A stretch of DNA of 62,827 bases, taken from the NCBI GenBank assembly GCA_003169675.1, contig PNAT01000133.1, forward strand, positions 1-62,827, written 5' to 3'. The position numbers were made by a program, and so were the translations under genes. Position 1 is the stretch's first letter. Every line of letters begins with the position of its first letter. This document shows positions 8,786-16,293 of this stretch, piece after piece. Origin of the DNA: Acidimicrobiaceae bacterium. Lineage in GTDB: Bacteria; Actinomycetota; Acidimicrobiia; Acidimicrobiales; RAAP-2. Below the pieces are notes generated by a model. That model was not told the origin of the DNA. It was given only the letters and a program-made list of their open reading frames with translations, and searched no databases.

Positions 8786-8816
8786 GGTCGGTTCCGACCT
8801 ACCTGACGCCCCTGGC

Positions 8817-10283
8817 TCAGACCCCCGGATCGAATCCGGCCGGCAGAGCGATGGACTTCTTCTCCAAGAAGCTGTCCAGTCCCTCGGGGCCGAACTCCCG
8901 ACCGACGCCGGACTCTTTGAATCCGCCGAACGGCGTGGTGAAGTCGATGGGCACCGGCGAGTTGAGCATGTAGGTCCCCGTCCGCACCTGCCGGGCCAGG
9001 CCCAGACCGCGGTCGTTGTCGCCCGTCCACACTGAACCGCACAGCCCGTAATTGGAGTCGTTGGCGATCTCGACGGCCTGGTCGTCCCCGTCGTAGGGAA
9101 TCACCACCAGCACCGGTCCGAAGATCTCTTCCTGGGCGATCTTCATCTTGTTGTCGACGTTGGTGAACACCGTGGGCTCCACGTACCAGCCCTTGGACAT
9201 TGAGGCCGGGCGTCCGCCCCCGATGGCCACGGTCGCCCCCTCCTCACGCCCGCTGTCGAGATACCCCTCAATCCTGCTCCGCTGCCGCTCGGCCACCACC
9301 GGGCCGACCTCGGTGGCCGGGTCCATCGGGTCACCCACCTGCAGGGCGGCCACGCCGGCCACCAGGGCGTCCACCACTTCGTCGTAGCGCGCCCGGGGGG
9401 CCAGGATCCGCGTCTGGGCGATGCAGGCCTGGCCGTTGTTCATGATGGCGTTGGGAATGAGCGTCGGGATGGTGGTCGCCAGGTCAGCGTCATCGAGGAT
9501 GATGGCCGCGCTCTTGCCGCCCAACTCGAGCGTGCATCGCTTGAGGCGCTCGCCGCACAGTCCGCCGATGCGCTTGCCACCCACCCCGGAACCGGTGAAG
9601 CTGATTTTGTCCACGCCCGGGTGCTTCACCAGGTGCTCGCTGACCTCACGGCCGGCCGGGATCACCGAGAGCACGCCCTTGGGCAGGCCGGCCTCGGTGA
9701 AGATCTCGGCCAACCGGAAGGCGTCGAACGGCGTCTCGGGCGCCGGCTTGTAGACCACCGTGCAGCCGGCCAGCAACGACGGTGCCAGCTTGGCCGCGGC
9801 GATGAACAGCGGCACGTTCCACGGGGCGATGGCACCGACCACACCGACGGGCTCCTTGGTCACCAACACCTGCGGGTTCAACATCCCGGCCCGCACCTCG
9901 TCGAAGGCGAACGTCTGGGCCAACTCGGCGTAGTAGTTGAAGATCATCGTGGGGGCCAGGACCTGCCCCAGGGTGGCGAACGTGATGGGCGATCCCATCT
10001 CCTCGGTGATGATGGCGGCCATGTCGCCCATCTCGGCGGTGATCTGGGCCGCCACCTTGGCCAGGATTTCGCCCCGCTCGGCCGGCGTCATGCGTGGCCA
10101 CGGGCCGCGGTCGAATGCCGTGCGGGCGGCCGCCACCGCCTTGTCGATGTCGGCCTCGGTGCCGTCGGGTACCCGGGCGACCACCTCTTCGGTCGAAGGT
10201 GAGATCACCGAAATGGTGTCGGTCCCCTCGGGCGCCACCCAGTCGCCTCCGATGAACAAGCGGTCATAGTCGCGAATCGCCAT
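8817..10283 (-). CDS. NAD(P)-dependent aldehyde dehydrogenase
   Basis: A 488-aa enzyme of the aldehyde dehydrogenase superfamily that oxidises an aldehyde to the acid in the cytosol. Visible motifs are VGAIAPWNVPLF, FTGSGVGGKRIG (cofactor loop), LELGGKSAAIILDDAD (general base Glu), NNGQACIAQTRIL (catalytic Cys) and EEIFGPVLVV. The ORF track extends 37 residues upstream, but the AGGGAGG-like sequence ending just before ATG 10283 and the family-typical N terminus MAIRDYDRLFIGGDWV place the start there. Length is normal for the family. It is followed 31 bp later by the MFS transporter. The substrate cannot be deduced. Confidence 0.93.
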   Translation of the reverse strand: MAIRDYDRLFIGGDWVAPEGTDTISVISPSTEEVVARVPDGTEADIDKAVAAARTAFDRGPWPRMTPAERGEILAKVAAQITAEMGDMAAIITEEMGSPITFATLGQVLAPTMIFNYYAELAQTFAFDEVRAGMLNPQVLVTKEPVGVVGAIAPWNVPLFIAAAKLAPSLLAGCTVVYKPAPETPFDAFRLAEIFTEAGLPKGVLSVIPAGREVSEHLVKHPGVDKISFTGSGVGGKRIGGLCGERLKRCTLELGGKSAAIILDDADLATTIPTLIPNAIMNNGQACIAQTRILAPRARYDEVVDALVAGVAALQVGDPMDPATEVGPVVAERQRSRIEGYLDSGREEGATVAIGGGRPASMSKGWYVEPTVFTNVDNKMKIAQEEIFGPVLVVIPYDGDDQAVEIANDSNYGLCGSVWTGDNDRGLGLARQVRTGTYMLNSPVPIDFTTPFGGFKESGVGREFGPEGLDSFLEKKSIALPAGFDPGV

Positions 10284-10390
10284 GCACCCTCCCAAGGTCA
10301 CCGGGACGCCTCGGCCCCCGCCGCACAGCTCCATGCGACCGGCCCAGGGTAGCGGGACCCGGCCGACCGGCGACAGCCCAGCCTGCTCGG

Positions 10391-10729
10391 TCAATCAGCC
10401 CCGTCGCGCCATTCGATATGGGCCAGGATGGCCCCGTCGGCTTCCACCCAGCCCTTCCCGGCGGCATACGCGCACATCCCGGCCAGCGCTTCGTCCCAAT
10501 CAGGCGTGGCCACCGCGCCGGCCAGGGCCCGCAAGGCGATGGGGTCGACGGCCACATGCCCCCCGTCGGGCTGCAGGCGCCCCAGTCCCGATGCGTGCAC
10601 CACCTGGGCCAACGACCCTTCCGCCCCTCCACCCTCGACGGCCACGGAGAAGCGGGTGAAATCGTCGGGCTGGGTGAGGAGCACCCGCTCCTCACCCGGA
10701 TCGATCACGATGATCACGTCCGGCGACAC
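10391..10729 (-). CDS. small conserved hypothetical protein, divergent from a phosphotransferase
   Basis: The ORF track shows a 300-aa frame (10391-11293), but most of that is antisense to the phosphotransferase gene. The protein-like part is the last 112 residues from GTG 10729: MSPDVIIVIDPGEERVLLTQ, DDFTRFSVAVEGGG, then ALAGMCAYAAGKGWVEADG and a C-terminal AHIEWRDGAD. A GGGGAG sequence precedes the GTG. I know no function for it. It is divergently arranged with the phosphotransferase gene only 30 bp away, so the two may share control. Confidence 0.65.
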   Translation of the reverse strand: MSPDVIIVIDPGEERVLLTQPDDFTRFSVAVEGGGAEGSLAQVVHASGLGRLQPDGGHVAVDPIALRALAGAVATPDWDEALAGMCAYAAGKGWVEADGAILAHIEWRDGAD

Positions 10730-10745
10730 TACCGGCTCCCCTCGA

Positions 10746-10751
10746 TACACT
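10746..10751 (+). promoter_or_regulatory. -10 box TACACT for the phosphotransferase gene
   Basis: TACACT ends 8 nt before ATG 10760; there is no Shine-Dalgarno sequence. It lies inside the 30-bp gap to the divergent small gene. Confidence 0.5.
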
Positions 10752-10759
10752 CCGGCCCC

Positions 10760-11836
10760 ATGCCCGACATCGACCAGCGCGACCCTGACGAGGTCGGCGC
10801 CATCCTCTCTCGATGGCTGGCCACCAAGTCCGGCGACGGTACGGCGCCGGAGGTGTACGACGTGCAGGCCCCGGCCTCGAACGGGTTCTCCAACGAGACC
10901 ATCCTGTGCCGCACCCGCACCACCGTTGACGGGGTGATCGACGAGAAGCGCCTGGTGGTGCGCGTGGCGCCCACCAAGCACCTGCTGTTCCTGGGCGCCG
11001 AGTTCTCCACCCAGTACCGCGTCATGCGCACGCTGGCCGACGGTGCCGCCGGTGTCCCGCTCCCCACGCTCGGCTGGTATGAGGAAGATCCCCAGTATCT
11101 CGGGGTGCCCTTCTTCACCATGGATCATGTCGACGGGCAGGTGCCGGCAGACAATCTGCCCTACACCATGGAGGGGTGGGTGCTCGAGGCCACCCCCGAG
11201 CAGCAGCGCACCATGTGGTGGAGCGGGATCGACGCGCTGGCCTCGGTGCACCAGTCCGATTGGCGCGCCCTCGGACTGGGCTGGCTCACCCAACCGAGCC
11301 GAGGCAGACCGGGCATCGGGTACCAGATGTCGTACTACCGCGAGTTCCTCGACTGGGCGGCCCAGGGCACCCGGGTGCCCATCCTGGAATCAACTTGGAG
11401 TTGGCTGGTCGACCACCAGCCCACCGAGGAGGGCGACGTGGTCCTCAACTGGGGCGACAGCCGGATCGGCAACATCATCTGGGACGAGTTCCGTTGTGCC
11501 GCCGTGATCGACTGGGAAATGGCCACCCTGGGCCAGCCCGAGATGGACCTGGGGTGGTGGCTTTATTTCAACCGTCAATTCGCCGATGGTCTGGGCGTAC
11601 CCCGGCCCGCCGGCTTCGCGTCACATGAAGAGACCATTGAGCGCTACAGCGAGATCATGGGGCGACCCATGAAGAACATCTTCTTCTACGAGGTCTTCTC
11701 GGGGTTCCGCTTCGCCGTGATCATGCTGCGCCTGTCCGAGCTCCTCATGGGGAGCGACATCCTGCCCGGCGACTCCGACATGGGCACCAACAACCTGGCC
11801 ACCCAGCTCCTGGCCACCATGTTGGAGCTGCCCTGA
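10760..11836 (+). CDS. phosphotransferase family protein (aminoglycoside/choline kinase fold, ACAD10-like)
   Basis: A 358-aa protein of the APH phosphotransferase superfamily. The catalytic loop reads VVLNWGDSRIGNIIW (general base Asp; NWGD replaces the common HGD), followed by AAVIDWEMATLGQPEMDLGWWL (metal-binding Asp). Conserved features of the ACAD10/FadE36-like branch are NGFSNETILCRT near the N terminus and FFTMDHVDGQVPAD. Such proteins often act near acyl-CoA metabolism and may phosphorylate hydroxyacyl-CoAs; that role is inference. The ORF track adds 114 upstream residues that are not protein-like; ATG 10760 (MPDIDQRDPDEVG) is the start, directly after a TACACT box. It converges on the 11840 gene with a 3-bp gap. 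Confidence 0.85.
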   Translation: MPDIDQRDPDEVGAILSRWLATKSGDGTAPEVYDVQAPASNGFSNETILCRTRTTVDGVIDEKRLVVRVAPTKHLLFLGAEFSTQYRVMRTLADGAAGVPLPTLGWYEEDPQYLGVPFFTMDHVDGQVPADNLPYTMEGWVLEATPEQQRTMWWSGIDALASVHQSDWRALGLGWLTQPSRGRPGIGYQMSYYREFLDWAAQGTRVPILESTWSWLVDHQPTEEGDVVLNWGDSRIGNIIWDEFRCAAVIDWEMATLGQPEMDLGWWLYFNRQFADGLGVPRPAGFASHEETIERYSEIMGRPMKNIFFYEVFSGFRFAVIMLRLSELLMGSDILPGDSDMGTNNLATQLLATMLELP

Positions 11837-11839
11837 GGC

Positions 11840-12223
11840 CTAGTCCTCGATGGGGTCCCCGGGTGTGACCGCCACCCCGGCGGCCCGCAATCGATCGCCC
11901 AACCATTTGGCCCCCCCGGGGCCGGGCATGGCCTCCTGCCATCCCTTGAGGATCAGGTGGAGATTGTCCACGGTATCGATGTGGGCCACCACGTGGACCG
12001 TCATCTGCCTTTCGAAGCCCGGACCGGTCGACACATAGAGGCCGCCGAACGGGTCCTCGGTCACATGGGGCGCCGGCTCCCGCATCACGTAGAGCTCTCC
12101 GGTGTCCTCCACGTAGTTCAGTTCGTGGCGCACTCCACTGGTGTCCTGCCAATCCGAGCCCAGCTCGATCTCCGCCGAAGGCCGGCGCCGCGGGTCACCC
12201 TCATAGAACTGGTCGATATTCAT
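11840..12223 (-). CDS. conserved-looking hypothetical protein
   Basis: A 127-aa soluble protein starting at ATG 12223 (MNIDQFYEGDPRRRPSAEIE); the ORF track start at 12529 overlaps the next gene and is not credible. The sequence contains GVRHELNYVEDTGELYVMREP and a C-terminal segment VHVVAHIDTVDNLHLILKGW. I recognise no family. Start choice is supported by a TAGTCT box 7 nt upstream and the absence of a Shine-Dalgarno sequence. A strong 12-bp inverted repeat lies just upstream of that box. Confidence 0.7.
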   Translation of the reverse strand: MNIDQFYEGDPRRRPSAEIELGSDWQDTSGVRHELNYVEDTGELYVMREPAPHVTEDPFGGLYVSTGPGFERQMTVHVVAHIDTVDNLHLILKGWQEAMPGPGGAKWLGDRLRAAGVAVTPGDPIED

Positions 12224-12230
12224 CCGGCGC

Positions 12231-12236
12231 AGACTA
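12231..12236 (-). promoter_or_regulatory. -10 box TAGTCT for the 11840-12223 gene
   Basis: TAGTCT on the minus strand ends 7 nt before ATG 12223. It fits the leaderless pattern of this window and is abutted by the inverted repeat at 12238-12265. Confidence 0.5.
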
Positions 12237-12237
12237 C

Positions 12238-12265
12238 CCCCCACCTGCGACGCCGCAGGTGGGGG
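12238..12265. promoter_or_regulatory. perfect 12-bp inverted repeat, candidate operator
   Basis: CCCCCACCTGCG and CGCAGGTGGGGG are separated by ACGC, giving a perfect 12-bp palindrome. It sits in the divergent gap between the 11840-12223 gene and the sigma-like gene at 12333, occupying the -12 to -38 region of the TAGTCT promoter. There is no T tract on either strand, so it is a better operator candidate than terminator. Confidence 0.5.
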
Positions 12266-12332
12266 ACCATGGCCCCGGGCCGCCACTGCGGTGGGAGGGA
12301 TCGGGGGAGATGGGGCTGCGACCGTCCTTGCC

Positions 12333-13103
12333 ATGCCTACCGACCTTCGACAACGGATAGTTCCTATTGACCTGCTGAATGCCGAGTGGCGATCGCTCGG
12401 CCGTTCGCGCCCGGCCGTGCGGGCCCTGGAACGGGTGGCCGTGCGCGACCATGACCTATCCACCCTGGTCCTCGGGACGCCCGGGGCTCCCCCAAAATGC
12501 CCGACGCCATGTGATCTGGTCGACCACATGCGTCAGGCCACCGGTCGCCTCCAGCGTGAGGAGGCGGCCGCACTGGTTCGGGTGCTCCTGCGGGAGGCCC
12601 CGATTGATCCGTTCATCACCCGGATCCTGGTGCAGGCAATTCTTCCCGGATTGGTCTCGGTCGCGGGCAAGCTGCGGTGGGGTCAGGGCGGCGAATGGCA
12701 GGACGGGAGCGAATTTTTCGGAGAGTTGTTGTCTACCGCCTGGGTGGTTCTAGCGGAGTGGTCCGGTCAGGACTGGCCCTACGCGGTGCTGGACCTTCTC
12801 TCGGCCATTCGGTGCCGTGTGCGGCGTCAACTGTTTCGGGCCAAGGAGCGGCAGCGGGTCAGATCCTCGCTGACGGCCGAGGCTATGGCGGACCGGACCG
12901 TGCGCCCCGAGACGGACCTGGAGGAGCTCTCGCGACTTCTCATCGAACTGCGTCGGGAGGGTATGCGCTCCGATGAGGTCCAGGTTCTCTACGCCCACCA
13001 CGTCCTCGGCTATTCGATCGCCGAGTTGGCCGCAGTGACCGGCCGCGACCGACGGGCCCTCTACGCCCGTCGCGACCGCGGCCAGCGTCGGCTCTGCGCC
13101 TGA
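12333..13103 (+). CDS. sigma-70-like (region 4 helix-turn-helix) protein
   Basis: A 256-aa protein whose C terminus reads ADEVQ-type region 4: SDEVQVLYAHHVLGYSIAEL, then AAVTGRDRRALYARRDRGQR, which fits a helix-turn-helix. The middle (about residues 115-185: LLREAPIDPFITRILVQAIL, FFGELLSTAWVVLAEW, LDLLSAIRCRVRRQLFRAKE) resembles a divergent sigma region 2. I infer a divergent sigma factor or sigma-like regulator. Start ATG 12333 (MPTDLRQRIVPIDLL) is chosen over the ORF-track GTG 12291, but neither has a good ribosome binding site. It opens a three-gene locus with the Thr-rich membrane protein and the LysM/BTAD regulator, a grouping reminiscent of actinobacterial regulatory clusters near Tad-pilus or conjugation genes, although no such genes are here. 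Confidence 0.7.
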   Translation: MPTDLRQRIVPIDLLNAEWRSLGRSRPAVRALERVAVRDHDLSTLVLGTPGAPPKCPTPCDLVDHMRQATGRLQREEAAALVRVLLREAPIDPFITRILVQAILPGLVSVAGKLRWGQGGEWQDGSEFFGELLSTAWVVLAEWSGQDWPYAVLDLLSAIRCRVRRQLFRAKERQRVRSSLTAEAMADRTVRPETDLEELSRLLIELRREGMRSDEVQVLYAHHVLGYSIAELAAVTGRDRRALYARRDRGQRRLCA

Positions 13104-13135
13104 AATTCCCAGTTTTGTGGGGGATGATTCGTGCG

Positions 13136-13141
13136 TATCGT
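13136..13141 (+). promoter_or_regulatory. -10 box TATCGT deciding the start of the 13148 gene
   Basis: TATCGT ends 6 nt before GTG 13148. It argues for that GTG and against the ORF-track TTG 13115 or ATG 13124, which would lie upstream of the transcription start. Confidence 0.5.
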
Positions 13142-13147
13142 GGTGCC

Positions 13148-13810
13148 GTGGTTGAAGCGGGAAGTAAGGCCCCGGACCGTCCGCGGGCGCAGCCAACCCG
13201 CGGGCGACCGAATTGGTGGGTGATCCTGGCCGTGTCGCTCGCCCTCATGGCCTTGATGGCGGCCACATCAGCCGGGACACGGGGTTCAGAGACCTTCGGC
13301 CGCGGGGTCCGGACCCTCAATGCCGCCCGAGTGACCCCATCCCGGCATGCTCATGGCGCCGTCACCCCGCCATCCACCGTCCCGACCACCACCACCGTCC
13401 CGACGTCGCACGTGGGGGCGGGGTCTTCTGGCGCGATGACCACCACGGTGCCTCCAAGCGCCACCACGACCACCGTGACCGCGGCGGCCACCACGGGCAC
13501 GACCGCCGGCACGGGCTACGCCACGCCATCGGACCGGACGACGAACAGCGGGTACCTGCAACCGCCGGGGGACCCAACAAATAGTTACGGGTTCACGGGT
13601 AACGGACCGGTTCAGGTGTCAGTCACGTGGGGCGACACCACCTACCTCTCACTCACCGTGACCTGCCCCAACGTCAACCAGAGCAACGGAGGGACTTCGG
13701 CCATGACCGTCTCGCTCCCTGACGCCGAGGGCGCGTGCCGGGCCACCGTCAGTGAGCCCGCCTCGGAGAACACGATGGTCTCGTACTCCATCACGATCGG
13801 CCCCCCGTAA
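13148..13810 (+). CDS. membrane-anchored Thr/Ala-rich protein with extracytoplasmic C-terminal domain
   Basis: A 220-aa protein (start GTG 13148). After a basic N terminus a single membrane segment (WWVILAVSLALMALMAATSA, about residues 22-41) is followed by a Pro/Thr/Val low-complexity stalk (TVPTTTTVPTS, TTTVPPSATTTTVTAAATT). The last ~75 residues form a folded-looking domain beginning YGFTGNGPVQVSVTWGDTTY with two Cys residues (TVTCPNVNQ and EGACRATVS) that could form a disulfide outside the cell. The family is unknown. Its stop overlaps the ATG of the LysM/BTAD gene by one base (TAATG), so the two are translationally coupled. Confidence 0.75.
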   Translation: MVEAGSKAPDRPRAQPTRGRPNWWVILAVSLALMALMAATSAGTRGSETFGRGVRTLNAARVTPSRHAHGAVTPPSTVPTTTTVPTSHVGAGSSGAMTTTVPPSATTTTVTAAATTGTTAGTGYATPSDRTTNSGYLQPPGDPTNSYGFTGNGPVQVSVTWGDTTYLSLTVTCPNVNQSNGGTSAMTVSLPDAEGACRATVSEPASENTMVSYSITIGPP

Positions 13811-16293
13811 TGGCGCCCAGGTCCAAAGACGCAGGCCTTTGGAAGAAGGTTGCCGACGTGCTGGGTTCTGCCCTCACGACGCTCCTGGTCTTCGCCGCCA
13901 TCCCCGCTGTCCTGATCATGATTGTCGGTGATCCACTCTCCAGTGGTCTGGGCCACCATTGGAGCCACCTGGCCCGCGCTGCGCTGAGCGCGTTGACCGT
14001 GGTCGCTTGGGTGTCCTGGGTCGCGTGTTGCTCACAGCTGTTGCGGGCTGTCGTTCACCATGTCCGCCGTGGCGACGCCGGCGTGCCCCTCGGCGCGCCC
14101 TTGACGGAAAGGATCGCCGCCCAGATAGCCGTGGGCATCCTGGCTTTCACCAGCTTGGGGACGCCCCTTGTGCTGGCCTCGGGGACCGGGGCCGGTGCGG
14201 CCGTGGCCGTTCGTAGCCACGTCGGCGCGCCGCCACACCATGAGGGCCTGCCCGGTTCAGTCTTCGAAGCCGACAGCCCCTCAGCCTCTGACCATGTCGT
14301 CAGCCCCGGTGACTCGTTGTGGTCCATTGCCGACGAGCGAATGGGTGACGGCGCTGACTGGACGTCCATCGCCGCTTTGAACCTCGGCCGGACGATGCCC
14401 GACGGCCGCCGGATTGTCGACCCGGATCTGATGGTGCAGGGCTGGTCTCTCCACCTGCCCGCCGACTCGGAAATGACCGCCATCCGGCCCGATGTCAACG
14501 TACCGGTTGGCCCCCGTGGGAAACACACCTCTACCCTGCCCGAATTGTTGGTCCTCGGCATCGGTTCCATCGGTGGCGCGGCGCTGGCTCGACGTTCACG
14601 ACGGATCCGCCTTCTGCGCCAGTTCAACTCCGGACCGCAGGGCGACCACTTCGACCAATCCGACCTCGCCCTGGACACGGGCATTCTCCTGAGCCGCTTT
14701 GCGGGTGTCCCTGCCCTCACCGCTTTCGAGGCGGCAAACTGCCAGCTAGGACGGGCACTGGGCGCCGGAAACCACACGTCCGCCGACCCCGGGGTGCGGT
14801 CCATCTGCGTCGGTCCATCTGGCGTCACCTTCTGGCTCACCACGCCCGGACAGGAGCCGCCATCGGGCATCACTCTCTCGGCGGACGGCCGTTCGTGGCA
14901 TGTGCATCATGAAACGCTGGTGGAGAAGGACCTCTTCTGTCCCCAGTACCCCATCGTCCTGCCGGTCGGTGATGACGAGGAAGGCACGTGGTTGGTGCCC
15001 CTCCGAACCGGCACCGTGCTTCCCCTGCTGGGCGAAGCGGCCGAGGCGATGTGGCGGGCCGCTCGATCGGTGCAAGAGGCCTGGTCCTGGGCCGACATGG
15101 TGGTGGTGACGGACGACCCGGCCGTGGCAGGTATTCGGCTCCGGGAGCTGGGCAAGGGCGGGGCTGACGGGAAGAGCCGAATCCCGATCCTCTTTTTCGG
15201 TGATCCGACATCGTTGGCCCCTGGAGTGGCGGACCAGATCTCGGTGGTTACCACGTGTCCCGTCGTCGCCAGTGACGTCACCGTGCTGGTGGACCGGCAC
15301 GGCGCCTCCATCCATCCGCTCGGTCGGACCGTGCGCCCTCACCTCTTGACATCGGGCAGTGCCCGGTTGATTGACGAACTGATGGCCGCACCGGTTGTCC
15401 GTTCGGATACCTCGGATCTCCAGAGATCCCCTCACGAGTCCAACGTCTCAAGTCCTGGTGCGAGCGTCGATTCCCAGGCCATCGCATTCGGACGCGAGCC
15501 GGGCCTGGTCGAGGTGAAGCTCCTCACCATGTCACCGCGGATCGACGGGCTCCGGGAAGAGCTCGCTCCCAACCGCGCCCGCCGCGCCGTCGAATTGGTG
15601 GCCTATCTGGCCCTCCACCGTCCCGACGCCGTGACCAGCGATCGCCTTCGCACGCGGGTGTTGGGGTCATCGGATGCCGACGCGGCATCAAAGACCCTCT
15701 TCAACACGGCGACGGCGGCCAGGCGGGCCTTGGGCCTCGACGCCAGTGGCGAACCCCTTTTCCCGGCTGGAAGCCGCAACGGTCACTATCGGGTGTCCGA
15801 TGAAGTCACCGTCGATGTGCAGCGGGCAGCCGCCCTGGTGTCTTTCGGGAATGCGTGCGAGGACCCGAATCTGGCCATGGCACATCTGCGGGCCGCCCTC
15901 GACCTCGTTGAGGGAGAGCCACTGGCCAATGCACTCTCGGGTTACTCATGGTGGGAGGTTGAAGGGCACGGGGGGCGCATCGCGGCCATTTTTGTCAAGG
16001 CGGCGTGCAACTTGGCCGCGCTGGCGATCGAGGGGGGTTACTTCGAATTGGCCCAGCGGGGTCTCAACCAGGCGCGCCTGGTCGATCCCTACAGTGAGGC
16101 GCTGTCTCGGGCCGCCATGGAGGTGGCAGCAGCCGAGGGTGACGCCGACCGGTTGCGACGGGAATGGCGCGAGTGCCAACGCCGGGTCGACGAAGTCGAC
16201 CCCGGGAGCTCCCCGTCGTCTCGAACGGAACGACTGTACGGCGAGCTTTCCCGGAGGGTACCGGTGGTCGCGGGCGGCGCCGGCGAAACCTAG
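13810..16293 (+). CDS. membrane protein with LysM and C-terminal winged-helix/BTAD-type domain
   Basis: An 827-aa protein. Three membrane segments lie at about residues 17-40, 57-78 and 103-125. A LysM domain follows (about 161-217: DHVVSPGDSLWSIADERMGD, DWTSIAALNLGR, VQGWSLHLP), and another hydrophobic segment near 238-258 leads to a long cytosolic part. The C terminus (about 565-820) has an OmpR-like winged helix (NRARRAVELVAYLALHRP, SKTLFNTATAARRALGL) and a helical BTAD-like region (LNQARLVDPYSEALSRAAME). This LysM plus BTAD arrangement is known from large actinobacterial regulators, but the mechanism is not. It probably couples cell-wall or glycan sensing to transcription. Its stop codon interlocks with murF's at CTAG. 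Confidence 0.82.
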   Translation: MAPRSKDAGLWKKVADVLGSALTTLLVFAAIPAVLIMIVGDPLSSGLGHHWSHLARAALSALTVVAWVSWVACCSQLLRAVVHHVRRGDAGVPLGAPLTERIAAQIAVGILAFTSLGTPLVLASGTGAGAAVAVRSHVGAPPHHEGLPGSVFEADSPSASDHVVSPGDSLWSIADERMGDGADWTSIAALNLGRTMPDGRRIVDPDLMVQGWSLHLPADSEMTAIRPDVNVPVGPRGKHTSTLPELLVLGIGSIGGAALARRSRRIRLLRQFNSGPQGDHFDQSDLALDTGILLSRFAGVPALTAFEAANCQLGRALGAGNHTSADPGVRSICVGPSGVTFWLTTPGQEPPSGITLSADGRSWHVHHETLVEKDLFCPQYPIVLPVGDDEEGTWLVPLRTGTVLPLLGEAAEAMWRAARSVQEAWSWADMVVVTDDPAVAGIRLRELGKGGADGKSRIPILFFGDPTSLAPGVADQISVVTTCPVVASDVTVLVDRHGASIHPLGRTVRPHLLTSGSARLIDELMAAPVVRSDTSDLQRSPHESNVSSPGASVDSQAIAFGREPGLVEVKLLTMSPRIDGLREELAPNRARRAVELVAYLALHRPDAVTSDRLRTRVLGSSDADAASKTLFNTATAARRALGLDASGEPLFPAGSRNGHYRVSDEVTVDVQRAAALVSFGNACEDPNLAMAHLRAALDLVEGEPLANALSGYSWWEVEGHGGRIAAIFVKAACNLAALAIEGGYFELAQRGLNQARLVDPYSEALSRAAMEVAAAEGDADRLRREWRECQRRVDEVDPGSSPSSRTERLYGELSRRVPVVAGGAGET

